7,557 nucleotides of DNA from an uncultured Clostridium sp. (lineage in GTDB: Bacteria; Bacillota_A; Clostridia; Lachnospirales; Lachnospiraceae): positions 1 to 7,557 of the forward strand of contig USQV01000040.1 in the NCBI GenBank assembly GCA_900556965.1, written 5' to 3'. The notes under the pieces were generated by a model. The model saw only the letters and a program-made list of their open reading frames with translations. It was not told the origin of the DNA and ran no database searches. This document shows positions 1 through 6,811 of the stretch, piece by piece. Position numbers and translations under genes: made by a program. Every line of letters starts with the position of its first letter. Within the stretch, counting starts at the first letter, position 1.

Positions 1-1472
1 TGCTGTTTACACTGCTTCTTTTTATTATGGAGTATTCCCTGCGGGAGGAAAACTGCACGATGGACGATCTTGCGTCATTCGTGGAGGAGATCGGTTATGA
101 ATATTATGGACAGAAGCGAAGCTTTGAAAAATGTCGGGAGCTTGCCAGATTTATGGTTGAGGATATTCTCGGAAACAGCGGCTCCTCTATGTATTTTAAG
201 GCCTTTGATTATGAAAGCCGGACCTATAAGGACATCAATATCCGTTATATCGATAACCGGGTCGTGTATTTAGAAAGCGGCGTGAAACGAACCTCCTATT
301 ATCTGACGGATGAGGGATATAACATGCTGCTGGCAACAATGGAAATGGAAAATAATATGAAGCTTTCTGTTCACGAAATGCTTTTTAAAATGCATCTGGA
401 AAAGGCCGATTATAACCGGGCGGTAGATGATATCAAAAATATTTTCGGACAGCTGAGGAAACAGAGCCAGAAGATCGAGGAAGCGATCCTTTCAGTCAGG
501 AGAAATGCATTATCCTATTCCGTGGAGGAATATGGCCAGCTGGTGGAGGACAATATCAGTACCGTAGCGGAGACCAGAGAAAAATTTCGGATCCATCGTG
601 ATTTTATCGATGAAAAAATTGAAGAATTTGAAGAAAAACAGATGAATACGGAAGCCTTTACAGAAAGGGAAAAGAGTAATTTAGAAAATCTCAGGACGAT
701 CGGAAGGTATCTGGCGCAGACCTTAGACGAGCACCAGAGGATCCTCGGACAGCATTTTGATCTGAAAAAACTATATGATGAAGAATTGGAAAATTATTCC
801 AATATGACTTTGGTGCAGCGGTTTCCGCTCAGAAGCGGTGTGTATGATAAGGCATTAAAGGATGTATCGCTCTTAAAAAATATGGATAAGATCTTTGCTC
901 CGCTGTTTTCCGGACGGGTAAATAAGATCTTTAATCCGGAGAAGATGATGGAATATCAGAAAAGGCTAAAGAGCACAGATCCGGAAGAAGAAGCGGTGGA
1001 GCTTGATTTTGACGAAGAAGAATATAACCGTGAGAAAGAGAAGCTCAGGCTGGAACGGATGAAGAAATATGAGGGCTGTGTCAAGGTGATCTTAGACAGG
1101 CTGCTTAAAGAGAAAGAAATGACATTGGAAACGTTAAATGAGGAATGCAAGGCAGAGGAAAGAGAGAGTCTGCTTCCGACGGCGGAGATCTTTCGAGAAG
1201 TGATCATTGAATTTCTGACGGCGGGAGTGATCGATATCGAGGCACTTCGGAAAGAACAGACGGACTATCTGATGGATGCCTCCGAGGGCTTTGTGCTGAA
1301 TGAGATGCTGCTCAGTCTAACGGAGGAGCGAAGATTTCGGACGATAGGAAGGATCTACATCTTTCCCATGGAAGACGGTGAGCATGTGCATTTTAAAAAT
1401 GTGATGGATGAAGCAGGGAACAGAAGAAATTTTAAATGTTCTAATGTCGGATTCCGGTATGAGGAGAGATAA
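1..1472 (+). CDS. jetA: MukF/JetA-like kleisin subunit of a Wadjet-type SMC complex (5' partial)
   Basis: Probable kleisin that would bridge the ATPase heads and bind the small partner encoded next. The reading frame (codons from position 3) is open to the left edge. The first ATG, at 27, has no Shine-Dalgarno, and the residues before it (LFTLLLFI) continue a hydrophobic helix, so the true start lies outside the window. Numbering from the ATG at 27: an N-terminal winged-helix-like region runs to about residue 105 and ends in a beta-wing and YYLTDEGY (91-98). A long helical, Lys/Glu-rich segment follows (about 113-260), then an acidic linker (about 319-336), then a C-terminal winged helix (about 345-450). 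This order resembles MukF, whose linker binds MukE and whose C-terminal domain binds the SMC head. The next gene starts 2 bases after the stop. The Wadjet assignment rests on gene order, sizes and recalled JetA-family features. Another MukF-like kleisin is possible. Confidence 0.66.
   Translation, partial: LFTLLLFIMEYSLREENCTMDDLASFVEEIGYEYYGQKRSFEKCRELARFMVEDILGNSGSSMYFKAFDYESRTYKDINIRYIDNRVVYLESGVKRTSYYLTDEGYNMLLATMEMENNMKLSVHEMLFKMHLEKADYNRAVDDIKNIFGQLRKQSQKIEEAILSVRRNALSYSVEEYGQLVEDNISTVAETREKFRIHRDFIDEKIEEFEEKQMNTEAFTEREKSNLENLRTIGRYLAQTLDEHQRILGQHFDLKKLYDEELENYSNMTLVQRFPLRSGVYDKALKDVSLLKNMDKIFAPLFSGRVNKIFNPEKMMEYQKRLKSTDPEEEAVELDFDEEEYNREKEKLRLERMKKYEGCVKVILDRLLKEKEMTLETLNEECKAEERESLLPTAEIFREVIIEFLTAGVIDIEALRKEQTDYLMDASEGFVLNEMLLSLTEERRFRTIGRIYIFPMEDGEHVHFKNVMDEAGNRRNFKCSNVGFRYEER
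1462..1468 (+). promoter_or_regulatory. Ribosome binding site of the jetB-like gene
   Basis: AGGAGAG lies in the last codons of the upstream gene, with 8 bases between AGGAG and the ATG at 1475. It fixes that start and suggests translational coupling, since only 2 bases separate the stop and start codons. Confidence 0.75.
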
Positions 1473-1474
1473 AA

Positions 1475-2221
1475 ATGGCTTATGAAGCAGAAATGATCGC
1501 ATATAGTCAGAAAATATTTTATTATCTTTTGTGCCATGGCGCCATGAGTGATCTGGACGCAGGGGTAAATGATCTGTATCGTGCATACGTGGAGCATGAG
1601 GAGGTTATGAATCTGGTAAAAAATCAGGCGGAGATCGCAGATTGCAGGATCGAGCGATATGGAACGACGATCTATCTGATGCCGGATATTGACAATAAAT
1701 ACCTTGGTTTCACAAAGGCGGAGCTAAAAAAAGAGTTATGCAAACCGAATGCAACAGACCGGGATTATTATCTGGCGCAGTTTGTTATCCTGACGCTGCT
1801 GACAGAATTCTATGATGGCCAGGGAAGTACCAGCAGATCCAGAGAATTTTTAAAGCTCGGAGAGCTGCAGAATATCGTATCGGAGCGGTTAAAGTTGGGA
1901 GCTGCACTTGCAGAGGAGCGGGAACAGGACGGAACGAATCTTTACACGGAGGTTTATGAAACGGTTCTGGATTATAAGAGCATGAGTGACGCTTATGAAT
2001 CGTTAAAGAGTGTGGAGGCAGGCAGCAGATCGAAGTATACAAAGGAAGGCTATGTGAGTATCATCTGCAATTTTCTTGACCGGCAGGGGCTGATTATTTT
2101 TGTTCCGGAGGACGAGATGATCAAGACTACGGCGAAGCTGGATAATATTATGGAATATAAGATCCTGAATAAAGAAAATTATGCAAGGATCATGGAGGCA
2201 CTGGGGGAGACAGATGAGTAA
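1475..2221 (+). CDS. jetB: MukE/JetB-like small winged-helix subunit (DUF6063-like)
   Basis: A 248-residue protein with no signal peptide or membrane segment, probably the KITE-type partner that binds the kleisin and DNA in the SMC complex. An N-terminal helical/winged segment (about 6-75) ends in a strand pair around CRIERYGTTIYLMP (57-70). A central helical stretch follows (about 80-115). A second winged-helix-like region (about 190-235) has a helix (residues 191-203) followed by strands GLIIFV (205-210) and a wing. Two winged helices in about 250 residues, between a kleisin-like and an SMC-like gene, is the MukE/JetB arrangement. I recall this family in Clostridia as DUF6063, the JetB equivalent of type III Wadjet, but could not check it. 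The start follows a good ribosome site. The 3' end overlaps the next gene by 8 bases. No catalytic motif is seen, as expected for a structural subunit. Confidence 0.64.
   Translation: MAYEAEMIAYSQKIFYYLLCHGAMSDLDAGVNDLYRAYVEHEEVMNLVKNQAEIADCRIERYGTTIYLMPDIDNKYLGFTKAELKKELCKPNATDRDYYLAQFVILTLLTEFYDGQGSTSRSREFLKLGELQNIVSERLKLGAALAEEREQDGTNLYTEVYETVLDYKSMSDAYESLKSVEAGSRSKYTKEGYVSIICNFLDRQGLIIFVPEDEMIKTTAKLDNIMEYKILNKENYARIMEALGETDE
2203..2209 (+). promoter_or_regulatory. Ribosome binding site that sets the jetC-like start at 2214
   Basis: GGGGGAG sits 4 bases before the ATG at 2214. An earlier in-frame ATG at 2181 would add 11 residues but has only AAAGAAA upstream. The protein from 2214 (MSKIGRIRILNLNY) begins directly on the first strand typical of SMC heads. 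The start overlaps the jetB-like stop in ATGAGTAA, so the two are probably translationally coupled. Confidence 0.72.
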
Positions 2222-5200
2222 AATAGGGCGGATCCGGATTTTAAACCTGAACTACAACAATAATACCATAAAGATTGATGATGAGATTTTTGATCTCGGC
2301 GGGCAGAATACGCTGATCTCCCTGCGGAACGGCGGGGGAAAAAGCGTGCTGGTGCAGATGATCGTGAGTCTTTTTGTAAACAAAAGATATCGGGATTTTG
2401 GAGACCGGCCCTTTAAGAGCTATTTTACAACGAATCGTCCGACGTTCCTTATAACGGAATGGATGCTGGATAATGGAACAGATCGCTTTCTGGCGGGAAT
2501 GATGGTGCGGAAAAGCCAGAAAGAGGATAATGACGCCGAGGAGCTGGAGATGGTGACCTTCACCGGAAGTTATTCTCAAGCATGCAGGTATGATCTGGAT
2601 CAGCTTCCGATCATTCGTCGGGAGGGCAATAAAAAGATCTTAAAGGGCTTTGGGGAGTGCAAAAATCTTCTGGAGGAGATCAGTAAGAATGAGCCGGGAG
2701 ATTTCCGTCTGTATGATATGACAAGTCCCTATGGAAGACGTCAGTATTTCAACACGCTTCGCCAGTATCAGATCAACAATAAGGAATGGGAAAGTATTAT
2801 CTGGAAGGTCAATCAGAAGGAATCGGGACTTTCCGAGCTTTTCCGGGATGCTAAGGATGAGAAGGATCTCGTGGAAAACTGGTTTCTGCGCCCCATTGAG
2901 GATAAGCTGAATCAGGAGAAGAATAAGATCGATGAATTCCGCAAGCTCGCCTTCCAGTTTATTGAACAGTACAGGAGCAATCAGTCGAAGATCCGGAGAA
3001 AAGGGATCATTGAGCAGTATTTTGAAGACACAAAGCCATTACAGCATGGTATCGATCATTATGTTAAGAAGGATCAGGAGACAGAGGCGCTGAGAATGGA
3101 GCTGATCCTCTATGCAAAAGCTCTCCAAAAGGAGATCAAAGAGCTGGAGGCAGAGATCCTTAAAGGGCAGGAAAAAGCAGAGCAGATCATAAGGGAACAA
3201 AAGCAGATCCTTTATGAGAAGCTTTCATACCGGATCTATCTTTGTGAGGATGAACGGACGAATATCTTGTCCCAGAGAGCAGAGCAGGAGATCGAAATCA
3301 CAAGGCTGACCGCTTTAAAGAATCAACTGGTAAGAAAAACGGATTCGTATGAGCTTCATAAGATTTATCTGGAATTAAAGGACTTTGAGCGTCAAAAGGC
3401 AGAGGTGGATGCAAAGCTTCAGGTGCTTATGCAGAAAACGGAAGAATCGAAGGATGAGATCGAGGAGATCGGATGCCGGTTATATAGGCTGTATTCGGAT
3501 GAGGTCAGTAAGCTCAGTATGCAGAAAATGAAGGAGGCCAAACGCCTTGCTGAGACGGAGAACACCAGAAGGAGTACAGAAGAAGAACAGGAGGAGAACG
3601 AGCAGAAGCTTTTGGCGTTAAGCGGATCGATCGGTTCCCTGAAAGCACAGGTCAAAAGCTATGATGAGGCAGAGGATGCCTTTAACAGAGAGTTTTATTC
3701 CGGGCTCAGACGAAATATCTTAGGCTACTATGAAGAAGGCGCTCTGGAGATCTTCCGGAAAGAGATCGAAGCAGAGCTTCAGGAAAAGAAAAATTTATCG
3801 GCACGACATGCCCGGAAGCTGCTTGAACAGGAACAGACTCAAAAAAGACTGATGCAGGAAGCTTCCGATGGAAATGTAAGTCTGAATGATCTGGCTCATG
3901 ATCTGAAAAATGCTTCTGAAAAGCTCACCGATCTGGAAAAGCAGAGAAACGAACGTCTTAGGATTATGAAATATGTCAATGTGGAGGAGGAACATATTGA
4001 CAGAAAGGATCTGCTTTTAGAGCGGTTAAACGGAAGGATCCGGGAACTGGATCTTGCAAGAAGCAGTCTAATGCGGGAGAAAGCAGACCAGGAAAAGCAT
4101 TTCAGACAGTTGAAGGAAGGAAAAACAACGGAGCTTCCGGAAAATATCCGATCGTACATGGAGCAGAATGGGATCGAGCTTGTATACGGGATGGAATGGC
4201 TTTCCAAAAATGGAAGAACGACAGAAGAAAATGAAAGACTTGTGAAGAAGAATCCATTTATTCCGTATGCGATCCTGATGGAACGGGAGGTTTTTGAACG
4301 CTTCCGAAGGAATGAGGAGGAGCTGTATACCAGTCTTCCGATTCCGATCATCATAAAAGAAGAACTGGAGGAAGAACAGGAACAGGCTAAGGATCGCTTT
4401 GCCGTTTATGGGAATGTGCATTTTTACGTCATGTTTAACACACATCTTCTGGATCGGGAAGAACTGGAGAAGATCCTGAAGACGATCTATATGGAGATTG
4501 AAAATCTGAAGAAGGCGATCGAAGGCAGGGAGGACGATCTGGAAATGTACAGAAGCTGCCGAAGTGCGATCGAAAGCCAGTCGTTCAGTGTGCTTTTGTA
4601 TCAGCAGACGGAGAAGGAGATCGAAGGGCTGAAGAAGCAGAGATCCGATGTGGAAACACGTCTTCAGGAGATCCGGCATGAGCAGAGTACACTGGAGGAA
4701 GAAAGAAAACAGACTGAACGTCTGGCGGAGGCCGTGAAGGAGCAGATTGCCGGATTGAATCGAAAGGGTGACCGGTTTGGTCTTCTCTGTAAAAAATATG
4801 AGCAGTATGAGATGGATCAGATCAGTCTCGACCGCTTGAAAAAAGAGGAGTCTGAGCTTACAAAGAAGCAGCAGGCTGTGCGAGTAAGCCTTGGAGAGCT
4901 TCGGGAGCAGGAAACAGGACTTCGTTCGCTGGTGAAGGAATGTGGGGAGAAGATCAATGGCTGGGTAAATAAAGCGAAAGAATTTGAGGAGTATGCGAGG
5001 CTTGCAGAGGATAGAAAAATATCGGAGCAAGAGGATGCAGCTGTTGAAAAGCTGGAAGCCCGGTATCATGCCCTGACAAAAGAAATATCAGACAGTGCGG
5101 AAGAACTTCGCAGAGCACAGGCAGGCTGGATCGAAAGGATCAGCGGAAAGCAGGCCGATCTGCAAAAGAAAAATGAGGACAGCCGGATCCCGGAGGCAGA

Positions 5201-6686
5201 ATATCAGGAGCTGATTTGCTCGGAGGAACAGTATGATGGCTGGAAGCGGCAGAAAAAATATGCGGAGCGGGAGCTTAATAAAGCCAATGAAATTAACGTT
5301 GCCCTCGGAACACGGAATGGTGAGCTGCTTAACTCGATCCAACATCAAAAAGAAGATCTGAAAAGAGAAACCGGATATGAGGAGCCGGTGGAAAGAAAGA
5401 CGATCACCGATACGGAATTTGAAAAGCGTCTGAATTTTAAGGAATATGAGCTGAAAACAGAGCAGCAGAAGCTGTCCTGTTTACAGGAGCGAAATGCACA
5501 GCTATCTCTGCTGGCAGCGGGAATGGAAGATTATACGGATGAGCAGCTTCCGAATGAGGGGATTTTTGCGGATATGGGTACGGAAGGGAAGGAGCTTCTT
5601 GCGGCTTTAATGGAGCGGATCCCGGATGTGAAGAAGGAAGAAATGGATGTCATGAAAACGTATCAGAAGGATACGCGCAGAAAAATGACGGAGCTTATAA
5701 AGGCCAAGGAGCATTGCCGGATCGAGCTTTCCGAGCTGATCCGCAAGATCGCGTCAGAAGGCGTATATGCAGATGATTATTTTAAGAAGACCTTTGACAG
5801 TCTGCTTTCTCAGACATCCAGCCCACAGAATCTGTCCCGGCAGTTTGAGATGAACCGGTTGGCATACGAGAACCAGCTGGAGAAGCTAAAGATCGATCTT
5901 GCCCATATTGATGAGGAACAGAAAAATCTGGAAATGATGTTTCTGGAATATGTGGAGCAGATCAATACAAATATCAGCATGATCGATAAAAATTCCACGA
6001 TCAATGTGCGCGGCCGGGGCATTAAAATGCTGCGGATCCAAGTGCCGATTTGGGAGGCGGAAAAGGAACATTTCCGTCTGAAACTGCATGACTATTTTGA
6101 ACAGGCAGTGAAAGCGGGCATTGCAACGATCGAGAAAAATGAAAATCTGAATGAATTTCTTGGGAGAGTTATCACTACGCGGAAGCTGTATGATGATATT
6201 GTGGGGATCAGGAATATAAAGATCCGGTTATATAAGATCGAGGCTGAACGCGAGGTGCCGATCTCCTGGTCTGAGGTATCTGCAAATTCCGGCGGCGAGG
6301 GATTTTTGTCTGCCTTTGTTATCTTGACTTGCCTTCTGAGCTACATGAGACGGGATGAAACAGATCTCTTTACCAGCGGTGAGGAAGGAAAGGTGCTGAT
6401 CATGGATAATCCCTTTGCTCAGACCAATGCAGAGCATCTTTTGAAGCCGTTGATCGAGATGGCAAAAAAGACGAACACACAGTTGATCTGTCTCTCCGGA
6501 CTTGGCGGTGATTCCATCTATAACCGGTTTGACAATATCTATGTGCTGAAGCTGATCGAATCCGGTATTCGGAACGGAGTGCAGCGGGTCGATGTGACTC
6601 ACATGAAGGGGGATGAGAGCAGGCGAATGGTATTGTCAGATTTTAAGATGGAGCAGATGAGTATGTTTGAGATGATGGAGGAGTAA
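2214..6686 (+). CDS. jetC: MukB/JetC-like SMC ATPase of a Wadjet-type complex
   Basis: A 1490-residue SMC-type ATPase that would dimerise, bind DNA and drive loop extrusion with the two upstream subunits. The N-terminal half-head (about 1-250) has a Walker A of the form LRNGGGKS, with Lys43 and Ser44. Charged coiled coil runs from about 270 to 640. A globular hinge follows (about 643-755), beginning near GIELVYGMEWL. The second arm reaches about 1245. The C-terminal half-head holds the ABC signature NSGGEG (Ser1359-Gly1363) and a Walker B VLIMDNPF with Asp1398. The usual catalytic Glu after that Asp is Asn1399. The segment after the next strand, LICLSGLGG (Ser1428), lacks the usual H-loop His. 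These changes may be normal in the JetC type III branch, where I recall DNPF-type motifs. No nuclease domain is seen. It overlaps the jetB-like gene by 8 bases and is followed by a terminator. SbcC/Rad50 is excluded by the absence of a CxxC zinc hook. Confidence 0.78.
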   Translation: MSKIGRIRILNLNYNNNTIKIDDEIFDLGGQNTLISLRNGGGKSVLVQMIVSLFVNKRYRDFGDRPFKSYFTTNRPTFLITEWMLDNGTDRFLAGMMVRKSQKEDNDAEELEMVTFTGSYSQACRYDLDQLPIIRREGNKKILKGFGECKNLLEEISKNEPGDFRLYDMTSPYGRRQYFNTLRQYQINNKEWESIIWKVNQKESGLSELFRDAKDEKDLVENWFLRPIEDKLNQEKNKIDEFRKLAFQFIEQYRSNQSKIRRKGIIEQYFEDTKPLQHGIDHYVKKDQETEALRMELILYAKALQKEIKELEAEILKGQEKAEQIIREQKQILYEKLSYRIYLCEDERTNILSQRAEQEIEITRLTALKNQLVRKTDSYELHKIYLELKDFERQKAEVDAKLQVLMQKTEESKDEIEEIGCRLYRLYSDEVSKLSMQKMKEAKRLAETENTRRSTEEEQEENEQKLLALSGSIGSLKAQVKSYDEAEDAFNREFYSGLRRNILGYYEEGALEIFRKEIEAELQEKKNLSARHARKLLEQEQTQKRLMQEASDGNVSLNDLAHDLKNASEKLTDLEKQRNERLRIMKYVNVEEEHIDRKDLLLERLNGRIRELDLARSSLMREKADQEKHFRQLKEGKTTELPENIRSYMEQNGIELVYGMEWLSKNGRTTEENERLVKKNPFIPYAILMEREVFERFRRNEEELYTSLPIPIIIKEELEEEQEQAKDRFAVYGNVHFYVMFNTHLLDREELEKILKTIYMEIENLKKAIEGREDDLEMYRSCRSAIESQSFSVLLYQQTEKEIEGLKKQRSDVETRLQEIRHEQSTLEEERKQTERLAEAVKEQIAGLNRKGDRFGLLCKKYEQYEMDQISLDRLKKEESELTKKQQAVRVSLGELREQETGLRSLVKECGEKINGWVNKAKEFEEYARLAEDRKISEQEDAAVEKLEARYHALTKEISDSAEELRRAQAGWIERISGKQADLQKKNEDSRIPEAEYQELICSEEQYDGWKRQKKYAERELNKANEINVALGTRNGELLNSIQHQKEDLKRETGYEEPVERKTITDTEFEKRLNFKEYELKTEQQKLSCLQERNAQLSLLAAGMEDYTDEQLPNEGIFADMGTEGKELLAALMERIPDVKKEEMDVMKTYQKDTRRKMTELIKAKEHCRIELSELIRKIASEGVYADDYFKKTFDSLLSQTSSPQNLSRQFEMNRLAYENQLEKLKIDLAHIDEEQKNLEMMFLEYVEQINTNISMIDKNSTINVRGRGIKMLRIQVPIWEAEKEHFRLKLHDYFEQAVKAGIATIEKNENLNEFLGRVITTRKLYDDIVGIRNIKIRLYKIEAEREVPISWSEVSANSGGEGFLSAFVILTCLLSYMRRDETDLFTSGEEGKVLIMDNPFAQTNAEHLLKPLIEMAKKTNTQLICLSGLGGDSIYNRFDNIYVLKLIESGIRNGVQRVDVTHMKGDESRRMVLSDFKMEQMSMFEMMEE

Positions 6687-6696
6687 TGGATGGATG

Positions 6697-6743
6697 GACA
6701 GGACGAAGAACCTTGAAAAACAAGGGCTTCGGACCTGTCTTTT
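6697..6743 (+). terminator. Rho-independent terminator of the jetABC-like operon
   Basis: A long interrupted hairpin starts 10 bases after the jetC-like stop. The pairs are GACAGG (6697-6702) with CCTGTC (6734-6739), CGAAG (6704-6708) with CTTCG (6727-6731), and CCTTG (6711-6715) with CAAGG (6721-6725), around an AAAAA loop. Small internal loops separate the 16 base pairs. TTTT follows at 6740-6743. No T-run exists on the opposite strand, so it works for plus-strand transcription only. It marks jetC as the last gene of the operon. Confidence 0.85.
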
Positions 6744-6757
6744 CTATGTCAAATCGT

Positions 6758-6786
6758 TATACAAAAAATCACCTTTCCGTTACAAT
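6758..6786 (+). promoter_or_regulatory. Possible weak sigma-A promoter in the convergent intergenic gap
   Basis: TATACA (6758-6763, four of six matches to TTGACA) is 17 bases before TACAAT (6781-6786, five of six matches to TATAAT). It lies just past the operon terminator and would read antisense into the 3' end of the PemK-like gene. In AT-rich sequence such matches arise by chance, and no plus-strand gene follows, so this is only a candidate. Confidence 0.2.
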
Positions 6787-6807
6787 AGAGTTGTTCAGGC
6801 ACTATTG
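6783..6807. repeat. Short inverted repeat CAATAG...CTATTG
   Basis: CAATAG (6783-6788) and CTATTG (6802-6807) are exact inverted copies separated by 13 bases. The repeat overlaps the possible -10 box TACAAT and lies 4 bases past the stop codon of the minus-strand gene. It could be a small operator or a weak 3' hairpin for that gene. The six-pair stem with no adjoining T-run is too weak for a confident terminator. Confidence 0.3.
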
Positions 6808-6811
6808 AATG

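Noticed and set aside
2181..2213. Upstream in-frame ATG for the SMC gene
   Set aside because: It has a poor ribosome site and adds residues (MQGSWRHWGRQ) unlike an SMC N-terminus. The ATG at 2214 is better supported.
4068..5069. 333-codon minus-strand open frame
   Set aside because: It lies antisense to the SMC coiled coil. Its Leu/Phe-rich composition is the mirror of Glu/Lys codons, it has no recognisable motif, and the plus frame has clear family features.
2214..6686. SbcC/Rad50-type exonuclease subunit
   Set aside because: There is no CxxC zinc hook at the centre and no SbcD nuclease partner. The neighbours are kleisin- and KITE-like.
1..6686. Housekeeping MukBEF chromosome condensin
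   Set aside because: MukBEF is confined mainly to gammaproteobacteria, while the style here is Firmicute. The Walker B form and gene order (F-like, E-like, B-like) also fit the Jet/Mks-type family better.
6744..6811. Terminator for the minus-strand PemK-like gene
   Set aside because: There is a TTTTTT run on the minus strand (6768-6763), but no stable stem directly precedes it. The six-pair inverted repeat is 14 or more bases away.
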